From NCBI GenBank assembly GCA_023386395.1, contig JAEWJV010000269.1, positions 1-11,012 of the forward strand: DNA of 11,012 bases. Reading direction: 5' to 3'. How positions within the stretch are numbered: position 1 is the first letter of the stretch; the number at the start of each line of letters is the position of its first letter. The notes beneath the pieces were generated by a model that was given only the letters and a program-made list of their open reading frames with translations, had not been told where the DNA came from and searched no databases. The stretch is from Bacteroidota bacterium (GTDB taxonomy: Bacteria > Bacteroidota > Bacteroidia > Chitinophagales > Chitinophagaceae). The position numbers and the translations under genes were made by a program. Shown in pieces: positions 1 through 6,530 of the stretch.

Positions 1-36
1 ACGAAGCACAGGCCATGATCATTGTCAGCGGTTAAA

Positions 37-50
37 TTGATGTTCATCAC
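37..50. promoter_or_regulatory. Fnr/Crp-type operator upstream of the split-barrel flavoprotein gene
   Basis: The palindrome TTGATGTTCATCAC matches the Fnr/Dnr consensus TTGAT-N4-ATCAA at 9 of 10 fixed positions, with core TGA-N6-TCA centred at 43.5. A box TACTTTTA at 73-80 matches the Bacteroidota -7 consensus TAnnTTTG with one mismatch and ends 36.5 bp from the palindrome centre. That would give a start site near 84-85 with the operator near -41.5, the classic place for an activator overlapping the -35 region. No -33 TTTG element is present. The two other operators in this window have the same spacing. Binding by the Crp/Fnr protein encoded at 2007-2657 is inferred. In the 95 bases before the first gene, one frame reads ...VSG and stops at 33-35, which may be the tail of an upstream gene, but this is too short to call. 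Confidence 0.5.
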
Positions 51-95
51 ACATGCATTATAAGCAGCGAGGTACTTTTACCTAAAATCAAAAAT

Positions 96-560
96 ATGTT
101 TGGTAACCTTGGAGATGACGCCATTGAAACCGTATTGCAGCACCAGATAATCGGCCATATTGGCTGTCATGCAAACGATATTACGTATGTAGTTCCTGTA
201 AGCTATGCTTATAAAAACGGTTATGTGTATGTGCATACCTGGGAAGGAATGAAAATAAATATGATGCGGCAAAACCCAAAAGTTTGTTTTGAAACATACC
301 TGATGGAAAATATGGGCAACTGGCAATGTGTGATTGCATGGGGCTATTTTGAAGAAATAACCCAAGTAGAAGAACGCCGGGAAGCCCTGCAAATTTTGCT
401 TAACCGCAATTTGCCGGTAATAACAAGCAAAACAGTACAGCTTACAGATGAATGGCCATTTGTGCCTGAAAATGTAAATGAAATAAAAGGGATTGTATTC
501 CGCATTAAGCTTACCATGAAAACCGGGAAGTATGAAAGAACGGAGGAAGTGCGTTATTAA
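96..560 (+). CDS. Pyridoxamine 5'-phosphate oxidase-family (FMN-binding split barrel) protein
   Basis: The 154-residue protein has the N-terminal pattern of small flavin-binding split-barrel proteins: a short helix (residues 7-18), then IGHIGCHAND (19-28), YVVPVSYAY (31-39) and a strand YVYVHT (43-48), followed by KINMMRQNPKVCFE (53-66). The WQCVIAWGYFEEI stretch (76-88) is also typical. Family members bind FMN or heme and include nitroimidazole-resistance-like reductases; the substrate here is unknown. The ATG at 96 is chosen because family proteins begin a few residues before the first helix, and the frame is open upstream only to a stop at 33-35, with no other ATG. It has no signal peptide, so it should be cytoplasmic. 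An Fnr-like box sits 52 bp upstream of the ATG, suggesting control by low oxygen or NO together with the nos genes. It is convergent with the membrane protein gene that follows. The family call is secure and the role is open. Confidence 0.85.
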   Translation: MFGNLGDDAIETVLQHQIIGHIGCHANDITYVVPVSYAYKNGYVYVHTWEGMKINMMRQNPKVCFETYLMENMGNWQCVIAWGYFEEITQVEERREALQILLNRNLPVITSKTVQLTDEWPFVPENVNEIKGIVFRIKLTMKTGKYERTEEVRY

Positions 561-570
561 TAGCTGTTAT

Positions 571-586
571 TATAGAATCCTCTATA
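571..586. terminator. Weak hairpin between convergent genes
   Basis: TATAGA (571-576) and TCTATA (581-586) form a perfect 6-bp stem around a 4-base loop in the 78-bp gap between two convergent genes. The stem is AT-rich and has no clean T-run on either side, so a role as a bidirectional terminator is only a possibility. The rest of the gap shows nothing recognisable. Confidence 0.25.
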
Positions 587-638
587 CTTACAACTCACTG
601 CTCATATTTATAAGCATAACCATTACAATCGTTAAGAT

Positions 639-1871
639 TTAAATATTACCACTGCTTTGGTTATTGGAAACAGTTGCTATGTTTAAAATAAGTATGCCAA
701 TAAACATTACAATTGAAGCCCCGAGCAGCAGTTCGTTTATATACGGAACGCCTGTATAAGTAATGGCATCAAGCCCCTGCAGCATAAGCAGCGCCTCGTT
801 TAATATAATCCCCGCTATAAAAATCCACGCACCCCGGGCAAACTGCTTGTTATATAGAAAATACCCGTTGTATAAACTATACGCAAGGATAAATATGCTG
901 AATATGCCAAGGAACACAAGGTGTAAGTAGCCAATTACAATGGGTCTGAAACCAAAAGCCCAGGTGCTTAACGCAGGAATGGTAGAACCTAACTGCAATA
1001 ATAACTTTATGCTTAGCGCTATTGCCGGCAAAACAAAAAGCCATGTAACAGGCTTGTGCTGTTGTGAAAAAATAGCAATGCGGTTTGAAACCAGTTTTAC
1101 AGATAATACGCCCCATGCGATAACCTGTACAAAAGCAGACGCTACAACAATAATATATATCCATGTTGGGATGGGAAGCCATAATGCAGACAGAAAATAG
1201 GCGGGCAGGCAGGCAAACGCAAATGCATGGAAAATATTTCTTTTCAGCCTGACAGGGAATAGTAATTCCGGCAGCTTATTCATGAACAAACCTATGCAGG
1301 AAAAAAAGAACCAGCCGTTGTATTCAAAATGCAGGTAGAAATAAATTGATGCCAGGTATATATGCTGGTAGATGTGTTTTGTTGCCATCATATAAGCCAG
1401 CGTATAAGGGCCTATTGATGATAACACACTCCATATTAAAGCAGCCTTTATCCATGCATGGGTAACAGTTTTTTTTTCGATCCTGTTTAAATCGCGCCAT
1501 ACCACAATCGCAAATGCGTACGATACAAAAATCGACAGCGTTGAAAAAATGATTGACATTAATCCATAGCCTTCAAACGGAAAACAAAACAGCATGCCGT
1601 AAGCAGTAACAAGATTGGCAAACAGTAAACGGTTATATTTTTTAAGTGAAAAAGACACATCGTTTTTTGCAATATAAAATGCAATATACGTCATAAGCGC
1701 CTGAGTAATCCAACCTGCAAATGCAAAATGCGAATGTGCGTTAAGAAAATATTTTTGAGTAATGAAAGGCAGGCTGAAAGCAATTTTATAACGCATAACC
1801 AGGCCAAGAAAAGCCACAAGCAGCAGGTTAAAAACTGCAATGCGCAGCCATTTATGTAAGCTTATACTCAT
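639..1871 (-). CDS. Uncharacterised 12-helix membrane protein resembling heme-copper oxidase subunit I
   Basis: The 410-residue protein is strongly hydrophobic. About 12 membrane segments can be traced, roughly at residues 10-28, 42-67, 80-97, 103-125, 138-162, 168-197, 212-232, 236-258, 275-294, 309-334, 346-365 and 380-401. Histidines cluster in helices: H46 and H48 in NAHSHFAFAGW, H166/H170/H181 around HIYLASIYFYLHFEYNGWFF, and H317 in GYLHLVFLG. Twelve helices with histidines in helices 2, 6 and 10 recall subunit I of heme-copper oxidases and NO reductases. However, the canonical His-His pair of helix 7 and the HPEVY-like motif are not seen, so it may bind heme only or be a distant relative. 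It is co-oriented with the Crp/Fnr gene, 135 bp away, and has its own Crp-type operator. The expected -7 box ends only about 5 bases before the ATG, so the leader would be almost absent. A role in NO or N-oxide metabolism is inferred from context. The protein is recognised only as a family-like membrane protein, not by function. Confidence 0.7.
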   Translation of the reverse strand: MSISLHKWLRIAVFNLLLVAFLGLVMRYKIAFSLPFITQKYFLNAHSHFAFAGWITQALMTYIAFYIAKNDVSFSLKKYNRLLFANLVTAYGMLFCFPFEGYGLMSIIFSTLSIFVSYAFAIVVWRDLNRIEKKTVTHAWIKAALIWSVLSSIGPYTLAYMMATKHIYQHIYLASIYFYLHFEYNGWFFFSCIGLFMNKLPELLFPVRLKRNIFHAFAFACLPAYFLSALWLPIPTWIYIIVVASAFVQVIAWGVLSVKLVSNRIAIFSQQHKPVTWLFVLPAIALSIKLLLQLGSTIPALSTWAFGFRPIVIGYLHLVFLGIFSIFILAYSLYNGYFLYNKQFARGAWIFIAGIILNEALLMLQGLDAITYTGVPYINELLLGASIVMFIGILILNIATVSNNQSSGNI

Positions 1872-1905
1872 TGCAGCAAAGAAAAAAACAACTGGATAGT
1901 TTTTT

Positions 1906-1921
1906 TATGACCTTAATCATA
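1906..1921. promoter_or_regulatory. Crp/Fnr-type operator for the 12-helix membrane protein gene
   Basis: TATGA-CCTTAA-TCATA is a perfect palindrome with the geometry of a Crp box (TGTGA-N6-TCACA), centred at 1913.5. On the - strand a box TTTCTTTG (1884 down to 1877) matches TAnnTTTG with one mismatch and ends exactly 36.5 bp from the centre, the same register as at the other two operators. The same ten fixed bases recur upstream of the cytochrome c-nosZ genes. The remainder of the 135-bp gap (1872-2006) holds only a small inverted repeat, TGAGT-AAC-ACTCA at 1958-1970, of unknown meaning. Confidence 0.55.
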
Positions 1922-2006
1922 TAATCGGTAGTAATATGCTGAGAATATAAGGAGTGGTGAGTAACACTCATACTCATCATTCATTTAACATGCTCAGGCC
2001 TCACGA

Positions 2007-2657
2007 TTATATATATGCTTTTCCTTTTTTGATGGCGATAAAGCCATTTTCTTCCAGCCTTTTCATAGTGCGTATAACGGTTTCCACACGCAGGCCAAGC
2101 ATGTCTGCAATACGCTGGCGCGATAATTCAATCTTAAATATTTTTTCTTTAGGGCAGCCGCTTTGCTTTTTAAGCATGTGTAATAAAGTAACTATGCGGT
2201 GGTGCGGCCTTTCCCTGGCAATTTCTTTTGCCATAGCAGTTTTCATATAGAGCATCGCACCCAGCATTGTTGCAAAATCATATAATATCTCTTCATTATT
2301 ATGCAGCAGGTATAAAAAGTTTTCCTTCACTATTTTTAAGATAACCGTATCCTCATTGGCAATAGCAGTAGCCGGATAACAGGCATTAATTAATAATGAA
2401 GGTTCACCAAAGCTTTGCCCTTCATTAAATAGACCTTGTATGAATTCTTTCCCATCCCTGAAAATATTTACCATACGCACAGACCCCTTTGAGACCTGGA
2501 AAAAAAACAGGGGCTCATCGTCTTCAAAAAAAACACATTGGTTTTTCGTATATTTTCTGAATGTTGCCCCATAAGTAAGTAAAACATCTTCCTGTATCAT
2601 TGAGTGTGGCTTTTCACTATTCCAAATATATGCAATCGAATTATAAAAAGTTGACAT
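2007..2657 (-). CDS. Crp/Fnr-family transcriptional regulator
   Basis: The 216-residue protein has the two domains of the family. The N-terminal cyclic-nucleotide-like beta barrel spans about residues 25-115 and contains GSVRMVNIFRDGKEFIQGLF (58-77) and the FGEPSLL stretch (83-89). A long dimer helix follows (about 120-150). The C-terminal winged helix (about 151-216) has recognition helix GLRVETVIRTMKRL (188-201). By alignment E192 and R196 correspond to the Fnr/Crp residues that read the TGA core. I195 replaces the Fnr serine that helps choose the outer base, which fits operators of the form TATGA or TTGAT. The N-terminal cysteine cluster of oxygen-sensing Fnr is absent, with single cysteines only at 41, 93 and 168, so a 4Fe-4S oxygen sensor is unlikely. 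A heme- or NO-sensing Dnr/HcpR-like role is inferred. M1 and M20 are both plausible starts. It is divergent from the cytochrome c-nosZ genes across a spacer that carries an operator. Confidence 0.9.
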   Translation of the reverse strand: MSTFYNSIAYIWNSEKPHSMIQEDVLLTYGATFRKYTKNQCVFFEDDEPLFFFQVSKGSVRMVNIFRDGKEFIQGLFNEGQSFGEPSLLINACYPATAIANEDTVILKIVKENFLYLLHNNEEILYDFATMLGAMLYMKTAMAKEIARERPHHRIVTLLHMLKKQSGCPKEKIFKIELSRQRIADMLGLRVETVIRTMKRLEENGFIAIKKGKAYI

Positions 2658-2681
2658 TAATCATGACATTACTTATTGTTT

Positions 2682-2699
2682 TTATGATTTCAGTCATAA
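2682..2699. promoter_or_regulatory. Crp/Fnr-type operator in the divergent spacer, activating cytochrome c-nosZ
   Basis: TTATGATTTCAGTCATAA is a perfect inverted repeat with 6-bp arms and a 6-bp spacer, centred at 2690.5, and shares TATGA-N6-TCATA with the operator at 1906-1921. On the + strand the box AAACTTTG (2720-2727) matches TAnnTTTG with one mismatch and ends 36.5 bp from the centre. This predicts a start site near 2731 and an operator near -41.5, so a class II activator arrangement for the cytochrome c-nosZ transcript. For the divergent regulator gene the site lies 33 bp before the ATG, which would suit autorepression. Both regulatory roles are inferred from position. Confidence 0.6.
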
Positions 2700-2754
2700 C
2701 TAAAAGCCCATTGGATTTTAAACTTTGCATATTATTAAAACAAACAGATACAAT

Positions 2755-3234
2755 ATGAAGAAAATGCTTGCAATTACAATTATCTCTGCCTTGCTGTACG
2801 CCTGTTCTGGCGGCGCCGGCAATAATGACAACAGCTCCGCTGATAGTAACAGTACCGATCAGAATGCAGGTACCAAATCTTTAGCGGAATATGATCCACA
2901 CCGCGGTGAAGGAAAATTTTCAAATGTTGAAGTTGGCCCGCTGGACGCAACAATGGCAGACGCAGGTAAAAAAATATTTGATGTAAAATGTTCTGCCTGT
3001 CACAAGCTTACCAACGAAAAATTAGTTGGGCCGGGTTGGGCCGGTGTTACAGAAAGGCATCAGCCTGCATGGATCATGAATTTTATTACTAATCCTGATG
3101 CCATGATCGATAAAGATCCCGAATTGCAATCACAGCTCGAAATATGCCTCGTAAGAATGCCTAACCAAAATCTTACCGATGATGATGCACGCCACATTCT
3201 CGAATTCATGCGTAAAAATGATGGCGCTAAATAA
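2755..3234 (+). CDS. Monoheme c-type cytochrome lipoprotein of the nos cluster (NosC-like)
   Basis: The 159-residue protein begins with a lipoprotein signal peptide, lipobox LYAC with lipidated Cys17, then a Ser/Asn/Asp-rich linker (about 18-42). One class I cytochrome c domain follows, with CSACH (79-83) binding the heme and Met135 in VRMPNQNL as the likely sixth ligand. The start at ATG 2755 is chosen over a TTG at 2725 because it places the signal peptide correctly at the N terminus. It probably passes electrons to NosZ, whose gene begins 20 bp downstream; small cytochromes c beside nosZ are typical of clade II clusters. It should be anchored on the periplasmic side of a membrane. Cys131, just before the Met ligand region, is an unusual extra cysteine. 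The shared promoter has a Crp/Fnr-type operator. The donor role is inferred from context; the cytochrome assignment is secure. Confidence 0.9.
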   Translation: MKKMLAITIISALLYACSGGAGNNDNSSADSNSTDQNAGTKSLAEYDPHRGEGKFSNVEVGPLDATMADAGKKIFDVKCSACHKLTNEKLVGPGWAGVTERHQPAWIMNFITNPDAMIDKDPELQSQLEICLVRMPNQNLTDDDARHILEFMRKNDGAK

Positions 3235-3254
3235 AAAATAAAACAACCTAATAT

Positions 3255-5255
3255 ATGAAACTATCAAATGTGCCGGCAGCACTTGCACTGGCGGCAGCAC
3301 TAATGCTATGTGCTTACTCATGCAAACCAAAGAATACTGCTAATGCCGTAAGCGCTGATGCTGCACAAAAAACTTATGTGCCCCCCGGTAAATACGATGA
3401 ATTTTACGATTTTGTTTCCGGCGGCTTCAGCGGGCAAATGAGCGTTTATGGATTGCCTTCGGGAAGATTGCTTCGCGTAATACCCGTGTTCTCTGTTGAT
3501 CCGCAGGCTGGTTATGGTTACAGCGAAGAAACAAAACCTATGCTCAATACTTCACACGGTTTCATTCCGTGGGATGATCTGCATCATATAGAAGCTTCAC
3601 AAACAAACGGTGAAATTGATGGCCGCTGGGTGTTTGGCAACGGCAATAACACACCCCGCATTGCGCGTATCGATCTAAGCACCTATAATACGGCAGAAAT
3701 TCTGGAACTGCCTAACAGTGCAGGTAACCACTCCTCTCCTTTCACCACAGAAAATACAGAATATATTGTGGCAGGCACCCGCTTTAGCGTGCCACCCGAT
3801 AATGCCGATGGTGACGTGCCAATTGATTCCTATAAAAAGAATTTTCTGGGCACTATAAGCTTTGTAAGCGTTGATAAAACTTCCGGCAACATGAAGATAG
3901 CCTTCCAGCTAAAAATACCAGGTATTAATCTCGACCTGAGCCATGCCGGCAAAGGCCCGTCACACGGATGGTTTTTCTTCTCCTGCTATAATACAGAGCA
4001 GGCACATACATTGCTGGAAGTAAACGCATCCCGGCGCGATAAGGATTTTATTATGGCCATTAACTGGAAGAAAGCTGAAGAATACCTGCAACAGGGAAAA
4101 GGTGTAAAGCAACAGGTGAAATATGCACATAATGTGTATGATGAAAAAACACAAACAGCCACTTCCACCATAGAAACAGAAGTTACCGTGTTAGATGTTA
4201 TGTCATTGCCGGGCATTGCTTACATGATGCCCTGCCCCAAATCACCGCATGGCTGCGATGTTGATCCCACAGGAGAATACATTGTTGGTTCAGGCAAGCT
4301 TGCGGCATTGATACCCGTATTGAGTTTCAGTAAAATGATGAATGCCATTAACAACAACAAATTTGATGGTACTTATGAAAATATCCCCGTATTAAAATAT
4401 GAAGATGTTTTATACGGCGAAGTGAAGAAGCCGGGCCTTGGCCCATTGCACACAGAGTTTGATGGAAAGGGCAACGCTTATACTTCTTTCTTTATTTCAT
4501 CTGAAATTGTGAAGTGGAATATTAAAGATTTGAAAGTGCTTGACCGTGCGCCCACTTATTATTCTATCGGCCACTTAAGTATTCCGGGCGGTGATACCAA
4601 AAAGCCAAATGCAAAATATGTTATTGCTTATAACAAGATCACCAAAGACCGTTACCTGCCTACCGGCCCCGAGCTGGCGCAAAGTGCACAGATATATGAT
4701 ATATCAGGCGATAAGATGCAACTGATACTCGACTTCCCGACCATCGGCGAGCCGCACTATGCCCAGGCTATCGAAGCCAGCCTCATAAAAGATAAGAGCA
4801 AGAAGTTTTATGATATTATGCAGAATGAAAACACTTATGCCACCAAGGGCGAGCCTAATGCAAAAGTGGTGCGGGAAGGCAATAAGGTGCATGTCTATAT
4901 GACGGCAATACGGTCTCACCTTGCACCGGATAACATTGAAGGCGTGCAGGTGGGCGACGAAGTTTATTTTCATTTTACCAACCAGGAGCAGGATTGGGAT
5001 ATACCGCATGGATTTGCCATTAAAGCGGCTAACACAGCAGAGTTGCTGGTAATGCCCGGCGAAACACGCACATTGAAATGGATACCCGAAAAGGTGGGCA
5101 TATATCCTTTTTATTGTACTGATTTCTGCAGCGCCCTGCACCAGGAAATGTCTGGCTATATACGTATTTCACCAAAAGGAAGCAAAGTGCCGTTGGCATT
5201 CGGTACGGGCGATAAAGCGCCGGGTAATAAAGACACAACTACTATCAGTAAATAA
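3255..5255 (+). CDS. nosZ: Nitrous oxide reductase, clade II, predicted lipoprotein
   Basis: This protein reduces N2O to N2 with two electrons. The 666 residues start with a Sec-type lipoprotein signal (lipobox AYSC, lipidated Cys23) rather than the twin-arginine signal of clade I enzymes. In the beta-propeller, the seven expected CuZ histidines can be picked out: H110 and H111 (DDLHH), H159 (GNHSSPF), H332 (SPHGC), H399 (GPLHTEFDG), H440 (SIGHL) and H501 (GEPHYAQA). The C-terminal cupredoxin domain carries the CuA site: H585 in IPHGF, then C621, C625, H629 and M632 in YCTDFCSALHQEM. The CTDFC form, with Asp in place of the clade I Trp, is characteristic of clade II. No key residue is missing. 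The start codon follows the cytochrome c gene by 20 bp, with an A-rich leader, so the two are probably co-transcribed from the Crp/Fnr-controlled promoter. A strong terminator follows. The assignment is very secure. Confidence 0.97.
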   Translation: MKLSNVPAALALAAALMLCAYSCKPKNTANAVSADAAQKTYVPPGKYDEFYDFVSGGFSGQMSVYGLPSGRLLRVIPVFSVDPQAGYGYSEETKPMLNTSHGFIPWDDLHHIEASQTNGEIDGRWVFGNGNNTPRIARIDLSTYNTAEILELPNSAGNHSSPFTTENTEYIVAGTRFSVPPDNADGDVPIDSYKKNFLGTISFVSVDKTSGNMKIAFQLKIPGINLDLSHAGKGPSHGWFFFSCYNTEQAHTLLEVNASRRDKDFIMAINWKKAEEYLQQGKGVKQQVKYAHNVYDEKTQTATSTIETEVTVLDVMSLPGIAYMMPCPKSPHGCDVDPTGEYIVGSGKLAALIPVLSFSKMMNAINNNKFDGTYENIPVLKYEDVLYGEVKKPGLGPLHTEFDGKGNAYTSFFISSEIVKWNIKDLKVLDRAPTYYSIGHLSIPGGDTKKPNAKYVIAYNKITKDRYLPTGPELAQSAQIYDISGDKMQLILDFPTIGEPHYAQAIEASLIKDKSKKFYDIMQNENTYATKGEPNAKVVREGNKVHVYMTAIRSHLAPDNIEGVQVGDEVYFHFTNQEQDWDIPHGFAIKAANTAELLVMPGETRTLKWIPEKVGIYPFYCTDFCSALHQEMSGYIRISPKGSKVPLAFGTGDKAPGNKDTTTISK

Positions 5256-5261
5256 TATTGC

Positions 5262-5320
5262 AAGGGTGGGAATGTTGTGTTTCAGCCGCACAATTTCATT
5301 ATAGTTCCCACCCTTCTTTT
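5262..5320 (+). terminator. Intrinsic terminator after nosZ
   Basis: AAGGGTGGGAA (5262-5272) pairs perfectly with TTCCCACCCTT (5305-5315), and CTTTTT follows directly, giving a strong rho-independent terminator shape. Inside the 32-base loop a second small stem, TTGTG (5275-5279) with CACAA (5289-5293), can form. It lies 6 bp after the nosZ stop and separates the cytochrome c-nosZ pair from the nos accessory genes. The following 178 bp up to 5493 contain no gene. They hold a short inverted repeat TTCAT-AAC-ATGAA (5398-5410) and a one-mismatch -7 box GACCTTTG (5465-5472), which may drive the next gene. Confidence 0.85.
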
Positions 5321-5493
5321 TAAATTAAAACCTGATGTATGCAAGTAATGAAATGGTTTAAAATGCAGCCGGTAATAAGTCTCTGTAACACCTGAAGTTC
5401 ATAACATGAAACGCCCATGTAAAATTTTATCAGGCATGGAAATGTATACCACGGCGTTCTGTCCGACCTTTGAAAAAAACAAAAAATATACGG

Positions 5494-6090
5494 ATGAAAC
5501 TAAAAAAATTAAAGCCCTGGATAAGAGCATTTACCTTTCTTTCAGCCTTGTTACTGGTGCTGGTTTTATTCTTTCCTATATGGAAAATAGAGTTAACGGC
5601 ACCCCAGTATCCTGAAGGCCTGGCATTGCAGATATTTGCAGGAAAGCTTGGCGGCGATGTGGAAATTATTAACGGGCTTAATCATTACATAGGAATGAGG
5701 ACCCTGCACGCCAACGATTTTATTGAATTTACCGTATTGCCTTACTGTAATATATTTTTTGCGGCACTTGTATTTGTTACGGCCATCAGCAACCGCAAAA
5801 GCATGTTGTATTTTACAACGGTTCTGTTTGTTGCTTTCTGTATTTTAGCCATGTTTGATTTCTGGAGATGGGAATATGATTACGGCCACAATCTTAATCC
5901 CGAAGCGCCGATACGTGTGCCCGACATGGCTTACCAACCGCCTTTGCTTGGCTATAAGCAACTATTAAACTTCGGCGCATTTTCTATTCCCGATATTGGC
6001 GGATGGATGTTTATTGCAGCCGCTGCTTTACTGGTGCTTTGCATGCTATCTCAGATTATCATTTCAAAAAAAGAAAGAAAGTTATTATGA
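5494..6090 (+). CDS. Integral membrane protein of clade II nos clusters (NosB-like)
   Basis: The 198-residue protein has about four membrane helices (residues 12-32, 80-98, 104-124, 170-192). A conserved-looking external segment after the first helix includes APQYPEGL (36-43) and NGLNHYIGM (60-68). Small membrane proteins of this size placed just downstream of nosZ are typical of clade II clusters, where the gene is called nosB; its biochemical role is not established. The periplasmic segment, with His and Met next to each other in NHYIGM, could bind copper, but that is speculation. The start is taken at ATG 5494 rather than the in-frame TTG at 5470, because MKLKKLKPWIR gives a normal positively charged N terminus and the ATG is the stronger codon. 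Its stop overlaps the nosL start by 4 bp (ATGA), so translation is coupled. The name NosB rests on position, size and general sequence character, not on a search. Confidence 0.65.
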   Translation: MKLKKLKPWIRAFTFLSALLLVLVLFFPIWKIELTAPQYPEGLALQIFAGKLGGDVEIINGLNHYIGMRTLHANDFIEFTVLPYCNIFFAALVFVTAISNRKSMLYFTTVLFVAFCILAMFDFWRWEYDYGHNLNPEAPIRVPDMAYQPPLLGYKQLLNFGAFSIPDIGGWMFIAAAALLVLCMLSQIIISKKERKLL

Positions 6091-6521
6091 AAAATATAGT
6101 TGCTGTAATCATAACACTATCGTTCCTGGTTGCATGCACATCTGCAGGGCCGGAGCCTTTTGAACTTGGCAAAGAGCCATGCAGCTTTTGTAAAATGACA
6201 ATATCCGATCCTCAGTTTGGCGGTGAAATAATTACAACAAAAGGTAAAGTGTATAAGTTTGATGACCTGCATTGCCTCATGTCGTTTTTAAAAGAAGGCA
6301 CCATTGCAAAAACCGATATTAAAGATATGTATGCTGTAAACTTTAGCGGCAGTCATAATCTTATAAAAGCAAATGAAAGTTTATTGTTGTATAAAAGCGA
6401 TCTTTTACACAGTCCCATGAACGGCAATATTGCAGCTTTCGACAACCGCGACAGCCTTGCAGTGGTAATGAATAAGTTGCCTGGCGGTATGCCTTTAAAC
6501 TGGGATGAGCTGATCAAATAA
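6087..6521 (+). CDS. nosL: NosL copper chaperone lipoprotein
   Basis: The 144-residue lipoprotein has lipobox LVAC with lipidated Cys17, then the NosL signature CSFCKMTISD (32-41), whose Cys and Met residues are the expected Cu(I) ligands. Next come QFGGEIITTKGKVYKFDDLHC (43-63) and a C-terminal region ending in GGMPLNWDEL (133-141). NosL binds Cu(I) and delivers it for assembly of the CuZ centre of apo-NosZ on the periplasmic side of the membrane. The frame stays open upstream to 6003, but the start at 6087 is chosen because it gives the lipoprotein signal peptide and overlaps the preceding stop codon as ATGA. It sits between the NosB-like gene and nosD, the usual clade II setting. Identification is secure. 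Confidence 0.93.
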   Translation: MKNIVAVIITLSFLVACTSAGPEPFELGKEPCSFCKMTISDPQFGGEIITTKGKVYKFDDLHCLMSFLKEGTIAKTDIKDMYAVNFSGSHNLIKANESLLLYKSDLLHSPMNGNIAAFDNRDSLAVVMNKLPGGMPLNWDELIK

Positions 6522-6530
6522 ATCAATACA

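Noticed and set aside
639..1871. Identifying the 12-helix protein as NnrS or as a true NO reductase
   Set aside because: The His-containing motifs I associate with NnrS, and the helix 6 and helix 7 copper motifs of NorB, are not seen. Only a general resemblance can be claimed.
2652..2663. TGA-CATTAA-TCA overlapping the start codon of the Crp/Fnr gene, a possible further operator
   Set aside because: Only the six core bases match and the outer bases do not pair. A few such cores are expected by chance in 11 kb, and no -7 box is in register. Autorepression through it stays possible but is unsupported.
2725..2754. In-frame TTG start for the cytochrome c, ten codons upstream
   Set aside because: It would put a polar stretch before the lipoprotein signal peptide and would begin inside the predicted -7 box. 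The ATG at 2755 fits much better.
4691..4705. GATATAT-G-ATATATC palindrome inside nosZ
   Set aside because: It is a simple AT-rich palindrome within coding sequence, lies in no promoter context and lacks the spacing of the operators.
5406..5615. Short + strand open frame overlapping the start of the NosB-like gene
   Set aside because: It overlaps a clear membrane protein in another frame and shows no domain or signal peptide, so it is treated as a shadow.
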